This document shows positions 36,134 to 46,427 of a DNA stretch of 64,000 nucleotides, piece by piece. The notes below the pieces were generated by a model. It ran no database searches. It saw only the letters and a list, made by a program, of their open reading frames with translations, and was not told where the DNA came from. The translations under genes were made by a program, and so were the position numbers. Numbering within the stretch: the stretch's first letter is position 1; each line of letters opens with the position of its first letter. Source of the DNA: Kingdonia uniflora (lineage: Eukaryota > Streptophyta > Magnoliopsida > Ranunculales > Circaeasteraceae); the NCBI GenBank assembly GCA_014058105.1, contig JACGCM010001101.1, forward strand, positions 62,001-126,000, in the 5' to 3' direction.

Positions 36134-36639
36134 TTGTTTACAATCTTAGCCTGTTGTCGGTCTAAAAGAAACTTTTTACTAGGATCCAACCACTCAAGCG
36201 ATTTGCCGTTAGCAAAGTATCTCTAAATTGCAATTTAAAGCATTGAGTGGTCCAAAATACGAACAGGTTTTAAATAAAAGGCAGGATTGAAGCTTCTCAT
36301 TGAGTAACTATCATAGCGCTTGTTGTTGGTCATGAGGAAATAATTTACCGATCCAACTTCCAAAATGAGTTGCGGTAACCAAGATTTCTAAATTGCGATC
36401 TAAAGCATCGGAGTGGTGAAAAATCCGTACCGGTTCTGAAGAAAAGCCGGGAGTGTTGATACTCATTTGGTAAATATCCTAGCTGGTTGTCTGCCTAAAA
36501 TAAGCTCTTAACCAGGAGCCAACCTCTCGAACAAGTTACCGGTAGCAAAGTTTCTCAAAAATGCGATCTAAAGTTTCGGTAGATTCGAAATCCGAACCTT
36601 TCTTAAATAAAAGCCTAACGTGTTCCTGCTCATTTGGTA

Positions 36640-36700
36640 ACTATCCTAACGCTTGTTGTTCGGTGGGTTCGAAATCCGTACCGATTCTTAAGTAAATTCG
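36640..36700 (-). repeat. B-A-D fusion marker, copy 3 (inverted)
   Basis: GGTGGGTTCG at 36662-36671 is the reverse of CGAACCCACC, with the same neighbours as copies 1 and 2. If the block is restored it falls at 33916, 2,525 bp after copy 1. That is the same lag as the C' marker pair 30846/33371 on the un-inverted side. Confidence 0.85.
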
Positions 36701-37100
36701 GGAGTGTTGATGCTCATTTGGTAACTATCCTAAATTGTTGTCAGTCTAATGAAGCTCTTAACCACGAGCCAACCTCTCAAACATGTTACCGGAAGCCAAG
36801 TTTAACAGAATTGCGATCTAAAGTATCGGAGTGGTTCGAAATAAAAATCTTTCTTAAATAAAAGCCGAGAGTTTTCCTGCTCATTTGGTAACTATCCTAA
36901 CACTTGTTGTTGGGCTAGAGGAAACACTTAACCACGATCCAACCTCCCAAACGAGTTGACGGCGGTGAAGTTTCAAGGAATTATAATATAAAGCACCGGA
37001 GTGGGGGGAAATCCGAACCAGCCTTAATTTAAAGGTTGGATTGTTGCTACTCATTCGGTAACGATCTTAGCTTTTTGCCGGTCTTAAACAAGCTCTTTAC

Positions 37101-37113
37101 TGCGATCTTTATG
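37101..37113. other. Right inversion breakpoint (37106/37107)
   Basis: Minus-strand C' text ends CTTTACTGCGAT at 37106, and plus-strand D text begins CTTTATGTTTTGGCC at 37107. Compared with the D copy at 40201 (CAATCAAACCTTTATG), one C is missing at the restored join, consistent with end joining that lost a single base. Confidence 0.9.
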
Positions 37114-38690
37114 TTTTGGCCGGTGCGGATTTCCCACCATTCCGGTGTTTTATCTTATAATTCCCAGAAACTTCGCTGCCGTCAACTCGTTTGGGAGGTT
37201 GGAACGTGGTTAAGTGTTTCCTCTAGTCGAACAACAAGCGCTTGGATAGTAACCAAAAGAGCAGGAATACTCTCGGCTTTTATTTAAGAAAGGCTCGGAT
37301 TTCGAACCACTTCGATAATTTAGATCGCAATTATGAGAAACTTGGCTATCGGTAACTTGCTCAACAAGCTAGGATATTTACCAAATAAGTATCAACACTC
37401 CCGACTTTACTTTAGAATTGGTACAGATTTTTCACCATTCCGGTGTTTTAGATCACAATTCTGAAAACTAGGCTACCGCAACTCATTTTGGAAGTTGGAT
37501 CGTGGTAAATTATTTCCTCATTGCCAACAACAAGCGCTAGGATAGTTACTCAATGAGCTACAATCTAGAATTTTATTTAAAACCTGTACGGATTTCGAAC
37601 CACTCCGTCCTTTAGATTGAAATTCTGAGAAATTTGGATAACGGCAAATTGTTTGAGAGGTTGGATCGAAGTAAAGAGTTTGTTTTAGACCGAAAACAAT
37701 CTAAGATTGTAAACGAAAGAGTAGCAGCAATCTAACCTTTAAGTTATGACCGGCGCGGATTTCCCACCACTCCGGTGCTTTATATTTATTCCCAGAAACT
37801 TCACTGCCGTCAACTCGTTTGGGAGGATGGATCGTGGTTAACTGTCTCCTCTAGCCTAACAAAAAGCGCTAGGATAGTTACCAAATGAGCAGGAAAACTC
37901 TCGGCTTTAATTTAAGAAAGGTTCGGATTTCGAACCACACCGAAACTTTAGATCGCAATTCTGAGAAACTTGGCCACCAGTAACTGGTTCGAGTGGTTGG
38001 ATCGTGGCTAAGAGCATATTTTAGACAGACAACTAGCTAGGATATTTACAAAATGTGTATCAACACTCCCGACTTTACTTTAGAATCGGTACGAATTTAT
38101 CACAACTCCGATGTTTTAAATCGCAATTCCAAAAACTAGACTACCGCAACTCGTTTGGGAAGTTGGATCGTGGTTAAGTATTTCCTCATAACAACAACAA
38201 GTGTTAGGATAGATACTCAATGAGCTACAATCTAGAATTTTATTTAAAACCTGTACGGATTTCGAACCACTCCATCCTTTAGATTGCAATTATGAGAAAT
38301 TTTTATAACGACAAATTTATTGAGACCGACAAAAAGCTAACATTGTAAACGAATGAGTAGCAACAATCCAACCTTTAAATTAAGACCGGTTCGGATTTTC
38401 CCCCACTCCGGTGCTTTATATTATAATTCCTTGAAACTTCACCGCCGTCAACTCGTTGGGGAGGTTGGATCGTGGTTAAGTGTTTCCTCTAGCCCAACAA
38501 CAAGTGTTAGGATTGTTACCAAATGAGCAGGAAAGCTCTCAGCTTTTATTTAAGAAAGATTTTAATTTCGAACCACTCCGATACTTTAGATCGCAATTCT
38601 GTGAAACTTGGCTACCGGTAACATGTTCGAGAGGTTGGCTCGGGGTTAAGAGCTTCATTAGAATGACAACAAGCGCTAGAATAGTTACTC
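37107..38690 (+). repeat. Zone 9: direct-strand satellite after the inversion
   Basis: Plus-strand monomers resume with the broken D at 37107. An A near 37310-37390 is shortened: GTAACTTGCTC is followed by AACAAGCTAGG, about 50 bp fewer than at 40470. C' (ATGAGCTACAATCTAG) and ordinary D follow, and a second shortened C' near 38320 jumps from TTTATTGAG to ACCGACAAAAAGC. At about 38670 an A is fused to a B tail (GACAACAAGCGCTAGAATAG). No non-satellite sequence was seen. Confidence 0.82.
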
Positions 38691-41600
38691 AATGAGCTAC
38701 AATCTTGAATTTTATTTAAAACCTGTACGGATTTCGAACCACTCCACCCTTTAGATTGCAATTCTGAGAAACTTGCATAATGGCAAATTGTTTGAGAGGT
38801 TGGGTCGTAGTAAAGAGTTTGTTTTAGACCTAAAACAAGTTAAGATCGTTATTGAATGAGTAGCAACAATCCAACCTTTAAATTAAGACCGATTCGGATT
38901 TCCCACCACCCCGGTGCTTTATATTATAATTCCCAGAAACTTCACTGTCGTCAACTCGATTGGGAGGTTGGATCATGGATAAGTGTTTCCTCTAGTCTAA
39001 CAAAAAGTTCTAGGATAGTTACCAAATGAGCAAGAACACTCTCGGCTTTTATTTAAGAACGGCTCGGATTTCGAACCACTCTGATACTTTAGATCGCAAT
39101 TATAAGAAACTTGGCTGCCGGTAACTTGTTGGAGTGGTTGGCTCGTGGTTAAGAGTTAATTTTAGACAGACAACAAGCTAGGATATTTACCAAATGAGTA
39201 TCAAGACTCCCGACTTTACTTTAGAATCGGTGCGGATTTTTCACCACTCCGGTTCTTTAGATCGTAATTCTGTAAACTAGGCTACCGCAACTCGTTTGGG
39301 AAGTTGGATCGTGGTTAAGTAATTCCTCTTGACCAATAAAAAGCGCTAAGATAGTTACTGAATGAGTAGATGCAATCCAGACTATTATTTAAAACCTGTT
39401 CGGATTTCGAACCACTCCATGCTTTAGATTGCAATTTGGAGATAATTTGCTAACGGCAAATGGTTTGAGAGGTTGGATCGTAGTAAAGAGTTTCTTTTAG
39501 GCCAACAACAAGCTAAGATTGTAAACGAATGAGTAGCAACAATCCAACCTTTAAGTTATGTCCGGTGCGGATTTCACACCACTCCAGTGCATTATATTAT
39601 AATTCCCAAAAAATTTCTACCGTAAACTCGTTTGGAAGGTTGGATCGTGGTTAAGTGATTCCTCTAGCCTAACAACAAGCGTTAGGATAGTTACCAAATG
39701 AGCAGGAAAACTCTCTGCTTTTATTTAGGAACGGTTCTGATTTCGAACCACTCCGATACTTTAGATCGCAATTCTGAGAAACTTTGCTACCAGTAACTTG
39801 TTCGAGTGGTTGGATCGTGGTTAAGAGCATATTTTAGACAGACAACCAGCTAGGATATTTACGAAATGAGTATCAACACTCCCGACTTTACTTTATAATC
39901 GGTACGGATTTTTCACCACTCCAATGTTTTAAATCGCAATTATGAAAACTTGGCTACCGCAACTCGTTTGGGAAGCTGGATCGTGGTTAAGTATTTCCTC
40001 TTGACCATCAAAAAGCGCTAGGATAGTTACTTAATGAGTAGATACAATTTAGACTTTTATTTAAAACCTGTTCGGATTTCGAACCACTCCATGCTTTAGA
40101 TTGCAATTTGGAGATAATTTGCTAACGGCAAATCGTTTGAGAGGTTGGATCGCAATATAGAGTTTCTTTTAGACCTACGAGAAGCTAAGATTGTAAACGA
40201 ATGAGAAGCAGCAATCAAACCTTTATGTTTTGGCCGGTGCGGATTTCCCACCATTCTGGTGCGTTATCTTATAATTCCCAGAAACTTTTCTGCTGTCAAC
40301 TCGTTTGGGAGGTTGGAACGTGGTTAAGTGTTTCCTCTAGTCGAACAACAAGCGCTTGGATAGTAACCAAAAGAGCAGGAATACTCTCGGCTTTTATTCA
40401 AGAATTGCTCGGATTTCGATCCACTTCGATAATTTAGATAGCAATTATGAGAAACTTGGCTATCGGTAACTTGCTCGAGTGGTTGGCACATGGTTAAGAC
40501 ATTATTTTAGACCGGCAACAAGCTAGGATATTTACCAAATGAGTATCAACACTCCCGACTTTACTTTAGAATTGGTACGGATTTTTCACCATTCCGGTGC
40601 TTTAGATCGCAATTCTGAAAACTAGGCTACCACAACTCATTTTGGAAGTTTGATCGTGGTAAATTATTTCCTCATGGCCAACAACAAGCGCAAGGATAGT
40701 TACTCAATGAGCTACAATCATGAATTTTATTTAAAACCGGTACGGATTTCGAACAACTCCATCCTTTAGATTGCAATTCTGAGAAACTTTGATAACGACA
40801 AATTGTTTGAGAGGTTGGATCGTAGTAATGAATTTTTTTTAGACCGAAAACAAGTTAAGATCGTTATCGAATGAGTAGCAACAATACAACCTTTAAATTA
40901 AGACCGGTTCGGATTTCCCACCACCCCGGTGCTTTATATTATAATTCCCAGAAACTTCACTGCCGTCAACTGGGAGGTTCGATCATGGATAAGTGTTTTC
41001 TCTAGTCTAACAAAAAGCGCTAGGATAGTTACGAAATGAGCAGGAACACTCTCGGCTTTTATTTAAAAACGGTTCGGATTTCGAGCCACTCTGATACTTT
41101 AGAACGCAATTATAAGAAACTTGGCAACCGGTAACTTGTTTGAGTGGTTGGCTTGTGGTTAAGAGTTTATTTTAGACCGACAACAAGCTAGGATATTTAC
41201 AAAATGAGTATCAACACTCCCGAATTTACTTTAGAATCGGTACCGATTTTTCACTACTCCGGTTCTTTAGATCGCAATTCTGAAAACTAGGCTACCGCAA
41301 CTCGTTTTGGAAGTTGGATCGTGGTTTAGTAATTCCTCTTGACCAACAAAAAGCGCTAGGATAGTTACTGAATGAGTAGATGCAATCCAGACTATTATTA
41401 AAAACCTGCTCGGATTTCGAACCACTCCATGCTTTAGATTGCAATTTGGAGATATTTTGCTAACGGCAAATGGTTTGATAGGTTGGATCGTAGTAAAGAG
41501 TTTCTTTTAGGCCGACAAACAACTAAGATTGTAAACGATTGAGTAGCAACAATCCAACCTTTAAGTTATGACCGGTGCGGATTTCACACCACTCCGATGC

Positions 41601-43219
41601 ATTAAATTATAATTCCCAGAAATTTTCTACCGTAAAATCGTTTGGGTGGTTGGATCGTGGTTAAGTGTTTCCTCTGGCCTAACAACAAGCGTCAGGATAG
41701 TTACCAAATGAGCAGGAAAACTCTCTGCTTTTATTTAGGAAAGGTTCAAATTTCGAACCACTCCGATACTTTAGATCGCAATTCTGTGAAACTTTGCTAC
41801 CAGTAACTTGTTTGAGTGGTTGGATCGTGGTTAAGAGCATATTTTAGAAAGACAACCAGCTAGGATATTTACGAAATGAGTATCAACACTCCCGACTTTA
41901 CTTTATAATCGGTACGGATTTTTCACCACTCCGATGTTTTAAATCGCAATTCTGAAAACTTGGCTACCGCAACTCGTTTGGGAAGCGGGATCGGGGTTAA
42001 GTATTTCCTCTTGACCAACAAAAAGCGCTAGGATAGTTACTTAATGAGTAAATACAATTTAGACTTTTATTTAAAACCTGTTCGGATTTCGAACCACTCC
42101 ATGCTTTAGATTGCAATTTGGAGATAATTTGCTAACGGCAAATCGTTTGAGAGGTTGGATCGCAATATAGAGTTTCTTTTAGACCGACGAGAAGCTAAGA
42201 TTGTAAACGAATGAGGAGCAGCAATCAAACCTTTATGTTTCGGCCGGTGCGGATTTCCCACCATTCCGGTGCTTTACCTTATAATTCTCAGAAACTTCGC
42301 GGCCGTCAACTCGTTTGGGAGGTTGAAACGTGGTTAAGTGTTTCCTCTAGTCGAACAACAAGCGCTTGGATAGTATCCAAAAGAGCAGGAATACTCTCGG
42401 CTTTTATTCAAGAAAAGCTCGGATTTCGAACCACTTCGATAATTTAGATCGCAATTATGAGAAACTTGGCTATCGGTAACTTGCCCGATAAGTTGGCACG
42501 TGGTTAAGACATTATTTTAGACCGACAACAAGCTAGGATATTTACCAAATGAGATCAACACTCCCGACTTTACTTTAGAATTGGTTCGGATATTTCACCA
42601 TTCCGGTGCTTTAGATCGTAATTCTGATAACTAGGCTACCGCAACTCATTTTAAAAGTTGGATCGTGGTAAATTATTTCCTCATGGTCAACAACAAGTGC
42701 TAGGATAGTTACTCAATGAGCTACAATCCTGAATTTTATTTAAATCCTGTACGGATTTCGAACCACTCTATCCTTTAGTTTGCAATTCTGAGAAACTTGG
42801 ATAACGACAAATTGTTTGAGAGGTTGGATCGTAGCAAAGAATTTGTTTTAGACCGAAAACAAGTTAAGATCGTTATCGAATGAGTAGCAACAATCCAACC
42901 TTTAAACTAAGACCGGTTCGGATTTCCCACCACCCCGGTGCTTTATATTATAATTCCCAGAAACTTCACTGCCGTCAACTCGATTGGGAGGTTCGATCAT
43001 GGATAAGTGTTTCCTCTAGTCAAACAACAAGCGCTAGGATAGTTACCAAATGAGCTGGAACACTCTCGGCTTTTATTTAAGAACGGTTCGGATTTCGAAC
43101 CACTCTGATACTTTAGATCGCAATTATAAGAAAGTTGGCTACCGGTAACTTGTTCGAGTGGTTGGCTCGTGGTTAAGAGTTTATTTTAGACCGACAACAA
43201 GCTAGGATATTTACAAAAT
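38691..43219 (+). repeat. Zone 10: 12-monomer HOR, ~2,012-bp period
   Basis: GAGCTAC of the marker C' lies at 38694, 40709 and 42718 (lags 2015 and 2009). GATCATGGAT in D lies at 38971, 40981 and 42995 (2010 and 2014). The unusual D with ATGTTTTGGCC or ATGTTTCGGCC lies at 40201 and 42211 (2010). The unit is three tetramers, each of a different subtype, amplified together; about two and a quarter copies are present. The zone ends where a B stub joins an A at about 43220. Confidence 0.9.
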
Positions 43220-43713
43220 GAGTATCAACAAGCTATAATTTAAGACAGGTTCGGATTTCGAAGCACTCCGATACTTTAGATCGCAATTCTGTAAAATTTG
43301 GCTTTCGGTAACTTGTTCGACAGGTTGGCTCGCGGTTAAAAGCTTCTTTAGATTGACAACATGCTAGGATAGTTACCAAATGAGTAACAAGACTCCCAAC
43401 ATATTTTAGAATCGGTACGGATTTTTCACCACTCCGATGCTTTAGATCGCAATTCTGAAAACTAGGCTACCGCAACTCGTTTGGGAAGTTGGATCCTGGT
43501 TAAGTGTTTCCTTTTGACCAACAAAAAGTGCTAGGATTGTTACTCAATGAGTAGATACAATCTAGACTTTTATTTAAAACCTGGCCGGATTTCGAACCAC
43601 TTCATGCTTTAGATTGCAAATTGGAGATACTTTGCTAACGGCAAATCGTTTGAGAGGTTGGATCGAAGTGAAGAGTTTCTTTTAGACCGACAACAAGCTA
43701 AGATTGTAAACGA

Positions 43714-43833
43714 ATGAGTTCCAATAATCCAACCTTTAAGTTAAGACCGGTTTGGATTTCCCACCACTCCGGTGCTATCTATTATAATTCCCAGAAACTT
43801 CACAGCCGTCAAGTCGTTTGGGATTGTTACCAA
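43714..43833 (+). repeat. 120-bp short D monomer (43.7 kb)
   Basis: D with AAGTTAAGACCGG and GCTATCTATTATAATTCC. GTCGTTTGGGA is followed by TTGTTACCAAAT, so the usual GTTGGATCG to GCGCTAGGA segment is missing (50 bp). GGGA and AGGATAG share GGA, which likely mediated the deletion. It is preceded by a normal C end and followed by an A starting GTAGGGAAACTCCTGAC. Confidence 0.88.
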
Positions 43834-44639
43834 ATGAGTAGGGAAACTCCTGACTTTTATTTAAGACTGGTTTGGATTTCAAACCACTCCGATTATTTAG
43901 ATCGCAATTCTGAGAAACTTGGCTACCGGTAACATGTTCGAGAGGTTGGCTCGTAGTTAAAAGAATCATTAGACCGACAAAAATTTAGGATAGTTACCAA
44001 ATGATTATCGACACTCCCGACTTTATTTTAGAATCGGTACGGATTTTTAGAATTCTGATTCTTTAGATCGAAATTCTGAAAACTAGGCTACCACAATTCG
44101 TTCGGGAAGATGGATCGTGGTTAAGTGTTTCCTCTTGACCAACGTGAAGTGCTAGGACAGTTACACAATGAGCTTCAACCTTGAATTTTATTTAAAACCT
44201 GTACGCATTTCGAACCACTCCATCCTTTTTAGATTGCAATTCTGAAAAACTTGGATAACGGCAAATTGTTTGAGAGGTTCGATCGCAGTAAAGAGTTTGT
44301 TTTAGACCGACAACATGCTAAGATCGTTACCGAATGAGTAGCAGCGATCCAACCTTTAAATTAAGACCAGTTCGGATTTCCCACCACTCCGGTGCTTTAT
44401 ATTATAATTCCTCGAAACATCACTGCCGTCAACTCGTTTGGGAGGTTGGATCGTGGTTATGTGTTTCCTCTAGTCTAACAACATGCGTTAGGATAGTTAC
44501 CAAATAAACAGGCTGAATCCGGCTATAATTTAAGACAGGTTCGGATTTCGAAGCACTCCGATAATTTAGATCGCAATTCTGTGAAATTTTGCTTTCGGTA
44601 AATTGTTCGACAGGTTGGCACGTGGTTAAGAGCTTCTTT

Positions 44640-44744
44640 TGACCGACAACAAGCGCTAGAAAAGTTACTCAATGACCAACAAAAAGCACGTGGATAAGTG
44701 CTTCCTCTTGACCAACAAAAAGCGCTAGAAAAGTTACTCAATGA
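44640..44744 (+). repeat. Local 69-bp tandem duplication
   Basis: AGCGCTAGAAAAGTTACTCA occurs at 44652 and again at 44721, 69 bp later. Between them is a partial B tail (CCAACAAAAAGCACGTGG, then CTTCCTCTTGACC). The rare TAGAAAAG variant in both copies shows the second derives from the first. This is the shortest-period duplication I found in the window. Confidence 0.83.
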
Positions 44745-44907
44745 GTAGATACCATCAAGACTTTTATTTAAAACCTGCTCAGATTTCGAACCACTCCATG
44801 CTTTAGATTGCAATTTGGAGATACTTTGCTAACGGCAAATCGTTTGAGAGGTTGGATCTTAGTGAAGAATTTCTTTTAGACCGGCAAAAAGCTAACATTG
44901 TAAACGA

Positions 44908-45027
44908 ATGAGTAGCAACAATCCAACCTTTAAGTTAAGACCGGTTCGGATTTCCCACAACAACGGTGCTATATATTATAATTCCCAGAAACTTCACATC
45001 CGTCAAGTCGTTTGGGATCGTTACCAA
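44908..45027 (+). repeat. 120-bp short D monomer (44.9 kb)
   Basis: Same deletion endpoints as the 43.7-kb copy, 1,194 bp downstream. The next A (GAGCTGGGACACTCCTTGC) carries the associated TTTAATTTAAGAC variant, so D and A travel together as one block. Confidence 0.88.
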
Positions 45028-46307
45028 ATGAGCTGGGACACTCCTTGCTTTAATTTAAGACAGGTTCGGATTTCAAACTACTCCGATTCTTTATATCGCA
45101 ATTCTGAGTAACTTGGCTACCGGTAACATGTTCGAGAGGTTGGCTCGTGGTTAAGAGCTTCATTAGACCGATAACAATTTAGGATAGTTACCCAAATGAG
45201 TATCAACACTCCTGGTAACGGAATTTTACCATTCCGATGCTTTAGATCTCAATTCTAAAAACTATGCTAGAGCAACTCGTTTGAGAAGTAGGATCGTGGT
45301 TAAGTGTTTCCCCTTGAGCAACAAAAAGCGCTAGGATAGTTACTCAATGAGTAGATACAATCCAAACTTTTATTTAAAACCTGTTCGGATTTTGAACCAC
45401 TCCATGCTTTAGATAGCAATTTAGAGATACTTAGCTAACGGCAAATCGTTAGAGAGGATGGATCGTAGTAAAGAGTTTATTTTAGACCGATAACAAGCTA
45501 AAATTGTAAACAAATGAGTAGCAACAATCCAACCTTTAAGTTATAACCGTTGAGGATTTCACATCACTACGGTGCTTTATATGATAATTCCCCGAAATTT
45601 TGCTGCCGTGAACTCGTTTGGGAGGTTAGATCGAGGTTAAGTTTTTCCTCTAGCCCAACAATAAGCGTTAGGATAGTTACCAAATGAGCAGGAACACGTT
45701 CGGCTTTTATTTAAGAAAGGTTCGGATTTCGAACCCTCCGATACTTTAGATCGCATTTTTGAGAAACTTGGCTACCGGTAACTTGTTCAAGAGGTTGGCT
45801 CGTGGTTAAGAGCTTATTTTAGAATGACAACCAGCTAGGATATTAACCAAATGATTATCAACACTCCCAGCTTTTATTTTGAAACTTTACGGATTTTTTA
45901 CCACTCCGATACTTTAGATTCCAATTTTGAAAACTTGGCTACCGCAACTCATTTGGGAAGTTGGATCGTGGTAAATTATTTCCCCATGACCAACAACAAG
46001 CGCTAGGATAGATACTCAATGAGTTAGCTTTAATCCTGACTTTTATTTAAAACCTGTTCATATTTTGGACCACTCAATGCTTTAGATTGCAATTTGGAGA
46101 AACTTCGCAAACGGCAAAACGTCAAAGAGGTTGGATCGTAGTGAAGAGTTTCTTTTAGACCGACATCAAGCTAAGGTTGTAAACGAATGAGTAGCAACAA
46201 TCCAACCTTTAAGATATGACCGGCGCGGATTTCCCACCACTCCGGTGCTTTATATTATAATTCCCAGAAATTTCACTACCGTCAACTTGTTTGAGTGGTT
46301 GGATCGC

Positions 46308-46427
46308 ATGAGTAGCAACAATCCAACCTTTAAGTTAAGGCCAGTTCGTATTTCCCACCACACCGGTGCTATATATTCTAATTCCCAGAAACTTCATAGC
46401 CGTCAAGTCGTTTGGGATAGTTACCAA
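46308..46427 (+). repeat. 120-bp short D monomer preceded by a truncated monomer
   Basis: The D begins directly after GAGTGGTTGGATCGC, so the preceding monomer has lost its last third together with the following units. The same odd entry (GTGGTTGGA(T)CGC or AAGC before ATGAGTAGC) precedes the short D copies at 56250 and 57828 and a degraded one near 61952. They form a sub-lineage of the short-D family. Confidence 0.86.

Larger units (their letters stand above)
33481..37106 (-). repeat. Inverted block of the satellite, 3,626 bp
   Basis: All monomers between 33481 and 37106 read on the minus strand, for example GGAGTGGT...AAATCCG cores and CTCAT monomer starts, while both flanks read on the plus strand. 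Turning the block back restores two normal monomers. The left flank ending GAGAAGTTGG joins ATCGCAGTAAAGAGC to make a C'. The block's CAGCAATCAAA end joins CTTTATGTTTTGG of the right flank to make a D, with only one C missing. The breakpoints lie in different monomer types and are not repeats of each other, so this is a break-and-rejoin inversion rather than recombination between inverted repeats. About 21-22 monomers are included. Confidence 0.93.

Noticed and set aside
33481..37106. Inversion created by recombination between inverted repeats
   Set aside because: The breakpoints are in a C' and a D monomer at different phases and show no inverted homology. Restoration loses only one base.
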